Source: a virus. From it: 64,000 nucleotides of DNA. Shown piece by piece: positions 63,097 to 64,000 of this stretch. The notes below the pieces were generated by a model. It was given only the letters and a program-made list of their open reading frames with translations, was not told where the DNA came from and did not search any database. The stretch is from positions 60,280 to 124,279 of the IMG/VR virus record IMGVR_UViG_3300036792_000284; one strand, written 5' to 3'. The first letter of the stretch is position 1, and every line of letters starts with the position of its first letter. A program made the translations under genes and the position numbers.

Positions 63097-63467
63097 CGCG
63101 TCTCCAGCCAGCCCGCCGGCCACCAGGACGCGTAGCCGTCGTCCAGGGCCACGAACACGTAAGGCCCATCGTTACCGATGAACCAGGGCACCAGGCCCGG
63201 CGTCGGCTGCCACTTGACGAAGCTCTCCGGCTCGCCTGCAGCCACTACGCCCGGCTGGCCCCGGCGCCAGTACACCCGTGGCCCCAGCCACACCTGTGTA
63301 CCGAACGGGAACCGCTGCTCTAGCTCGGGCAGCAGGTCGCAGACCTCGAACGGCAGGCCCGGCAGCAGCTCATCCAGCTCAGCGGCGAAAGAGGCTGCCT
63401 CCTCCCGCGTGAACCCGGCCGACATGCTCCGCGGCTCGCGCCGGGTCACGGCGTAGGTCCCGCTCAT
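63093..63467 (-). CDS. Hypothetical protein, 124 aa
   Basis: ATG overlaps the upstream stop. Helical start, aromatic beta-rich end (VPWFIGNDGPYVFVALDDG). Unknown. Confidence 0.75.
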   Translation of the reverse strand: MSGTYAVTRREPRSMSAGFTREEAASFAAELDELLPGLPFEVCDLLPELEQRFPFGTQVWLGPRVYWRRGQPGVVAAGEPESFVKWQPTPGLVPWFIGNDGPYVFVALDDGYASWWPAGWLETR

Positions 63468-63787
63468 GCGCCCGCCTCCCGGTGCTTGTCGACCGCGGCG
63501 CTCATGCCGTTGATCAGGTCTTCTACCTGCCGAGCATCCCTGCCCTTCATGGAGTCCCGCTGCCGGGACAGCTTGCTGCCGTCCACGTTGCGGTAGTCCC
63601 ACAGTTCATGCGGGTCGATCCGGCCCGCCAGCCGGCGCGGGAACGGGAGGACGAACACGAACCCGGCAATGATCCGGGGCCGGTCAGCGCGGCTGACCTC
63701 GTACATCACCAGGCCGCGCTCTAGCTGGTCCAGCCCCTCCGCCTTGGTCACCGCGTACGCCTGGACAACAGGCGCGGTCCTGCTCAC
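63464..63787 (-). CDS. Hypothetical protein, 107 aa
   Basis: GTG overlaps the upstream stop. Beta-rich (MYEVSRADRPRIIAGFVFVL) then a basic, charged helical end. Unknown. Confidence 0.75.
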   Translation of the reverse strand: MSRTAPVVQAYAVTKAEGLDQLERGLVMYEVSRADRPRIIAGFVFVLPFPRRLAGRIDPHELWDYRNVDGSKLSRQRDSMKGRDARQVEDLINGMSAAVDKHREAGA

Positions 63788-64000
63788 GCCAGCTCCCCGG
63801 CGTCCCCGTGGCAGATGACGCAGCGCTCGCCGTAGAAGCACCCGCCGTCCGGACAGGCGGCCTTGTGCGCCGCCGCGCCGGCCGCGCGCCAGTCGTCGCC
63901 GGCGGCCAGGTCGGGCCGGGCCTCCTGCCAGAGCGCGAACGCGTCGTCTACGTGGCAGTCGAACAGGGTGATGCCCCACTGCGCGATGTGGCGCACCCAG
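63784..64000 (-). CDS. Cysteine-containing protein, start uncertain at window edge
   Basis: A GTG at 63996 gives 70 residues (RHIAQWGITLFDCHVDDAF, then CPDGGCFYGERCVICHG, a likely zinc site). The frame stays open to the window edge, so the true start may lie beyond. Stop overlaps the next gene. Confidence 0.6.
   Translation of the reverse strand, partial: WVRHIAQWGITLFDCHVDDAFALWQEARPDLAAGDDWRAAGAAAHKAACPDGGCFYGERCVICHGDAGELA

Noticed and set aside
1-64000. Chromosomal or integrated-element origin
   Set aside because: No housekeeping, rRNA, tRNA, integrase or transposase gene was seen; the dense coupled array of orphan genes fits a phage or phage-plasmid better.

Overview
The window is a high-GC, almost single-stranded gene array. 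Of about 119 predicted genes, every one except a 77-residue gene at 42945-43178 reads on the minus strand, so upstream lies to the right. Most genes touch or overlap by ATGA, GTGA, TGATG or TTGA. The content (a private replisome, recombination enzymes, a GH25 endolysin, a sigma factor and dozens of tiny orphan genes) fits the early and replication half of a large tailed phage, or phage-plasmid, of a high-GC actinobacterium. No capsid, tail, terminase, integrase, rRNA or tRNA gene was seen, so this is a fragment of a larger genome. The host assignment is an inference from base composition, GTG/TTG starts and gene families.

Layout in transcription order, right to left. (1) 62.6-64 kb: end of an operon of small genes. 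(2) 42.6-62.5 kb: about 50 small genes in some 20 short transcription units. Almost every unit begins with the same cassette: a palindrome CTTGAC-N4-GTCAAG whose arm is also the -35 box, a 17-18 bp spacer, a TAnnnT -10, and a leader carrying a start-associated element close to GAAGGGCAGGCACCC before the ATG. Perfect hairpins separate many units. Two larger genes sit here, a DUF932-like protein and a RepA/AAA_25-type ATPase. Three structured non-coding stretches lie at 42.25-42.6, 43.2-43.34 and 44.44-44.98 kb. (3) 39-42.2 kb: zinc-finger genes and a ribbon-helix-helix regulator with its own candidate operator. (4) 33.9-39.2 kb: a conjugation-type (VirD4/TraG-like) ATPase, a basic protein, a structured gap and four small membrane proteins. 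(5) 24-33.9 kb: SNF2-like helicase, FliA/WhiG-type sigma factor, C5-cytosine methylase, DnaB-like helicase, primase-type zinc protein, helix-turn-helix protein and a second sigma-like protein. (6) 2-24 kb: delta-prime and delta clamp-loader subunits, DNA polymerase I with an unusual C-terminal tail, ssDNA-binding protein, RuvC-like resolvase, RecA, the N half of a Rad50/SbcC ATPase, endolysin, SbcD nuclease, HAD phosphatase, Cas4-like nuclease, sliding clamp, nucleoside deoxyribosyltransferase-like protein, the C half of Rad50/SbcC, a giant radical-SAM enzyme and DnaX. (7) 1-1.8 kb: a methyltransferase and two glycosyltransferases, the last running off the left edge.

Together the genes describe an element that carries a bacterial-style sliding clamp and all three clamp-loader subunit types yet copies DNA with a Pol I-family enzyme. 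It processes ends with a split Rad50-Mre11 system plus RecA, RuvC and Cas4-type enzymes. It controls many small early genes through one repeated operator-promoter-leader cassette. That regulon, the split SbcC and the Pol I/clamp-loader combination are the best candidates for something undescribed.
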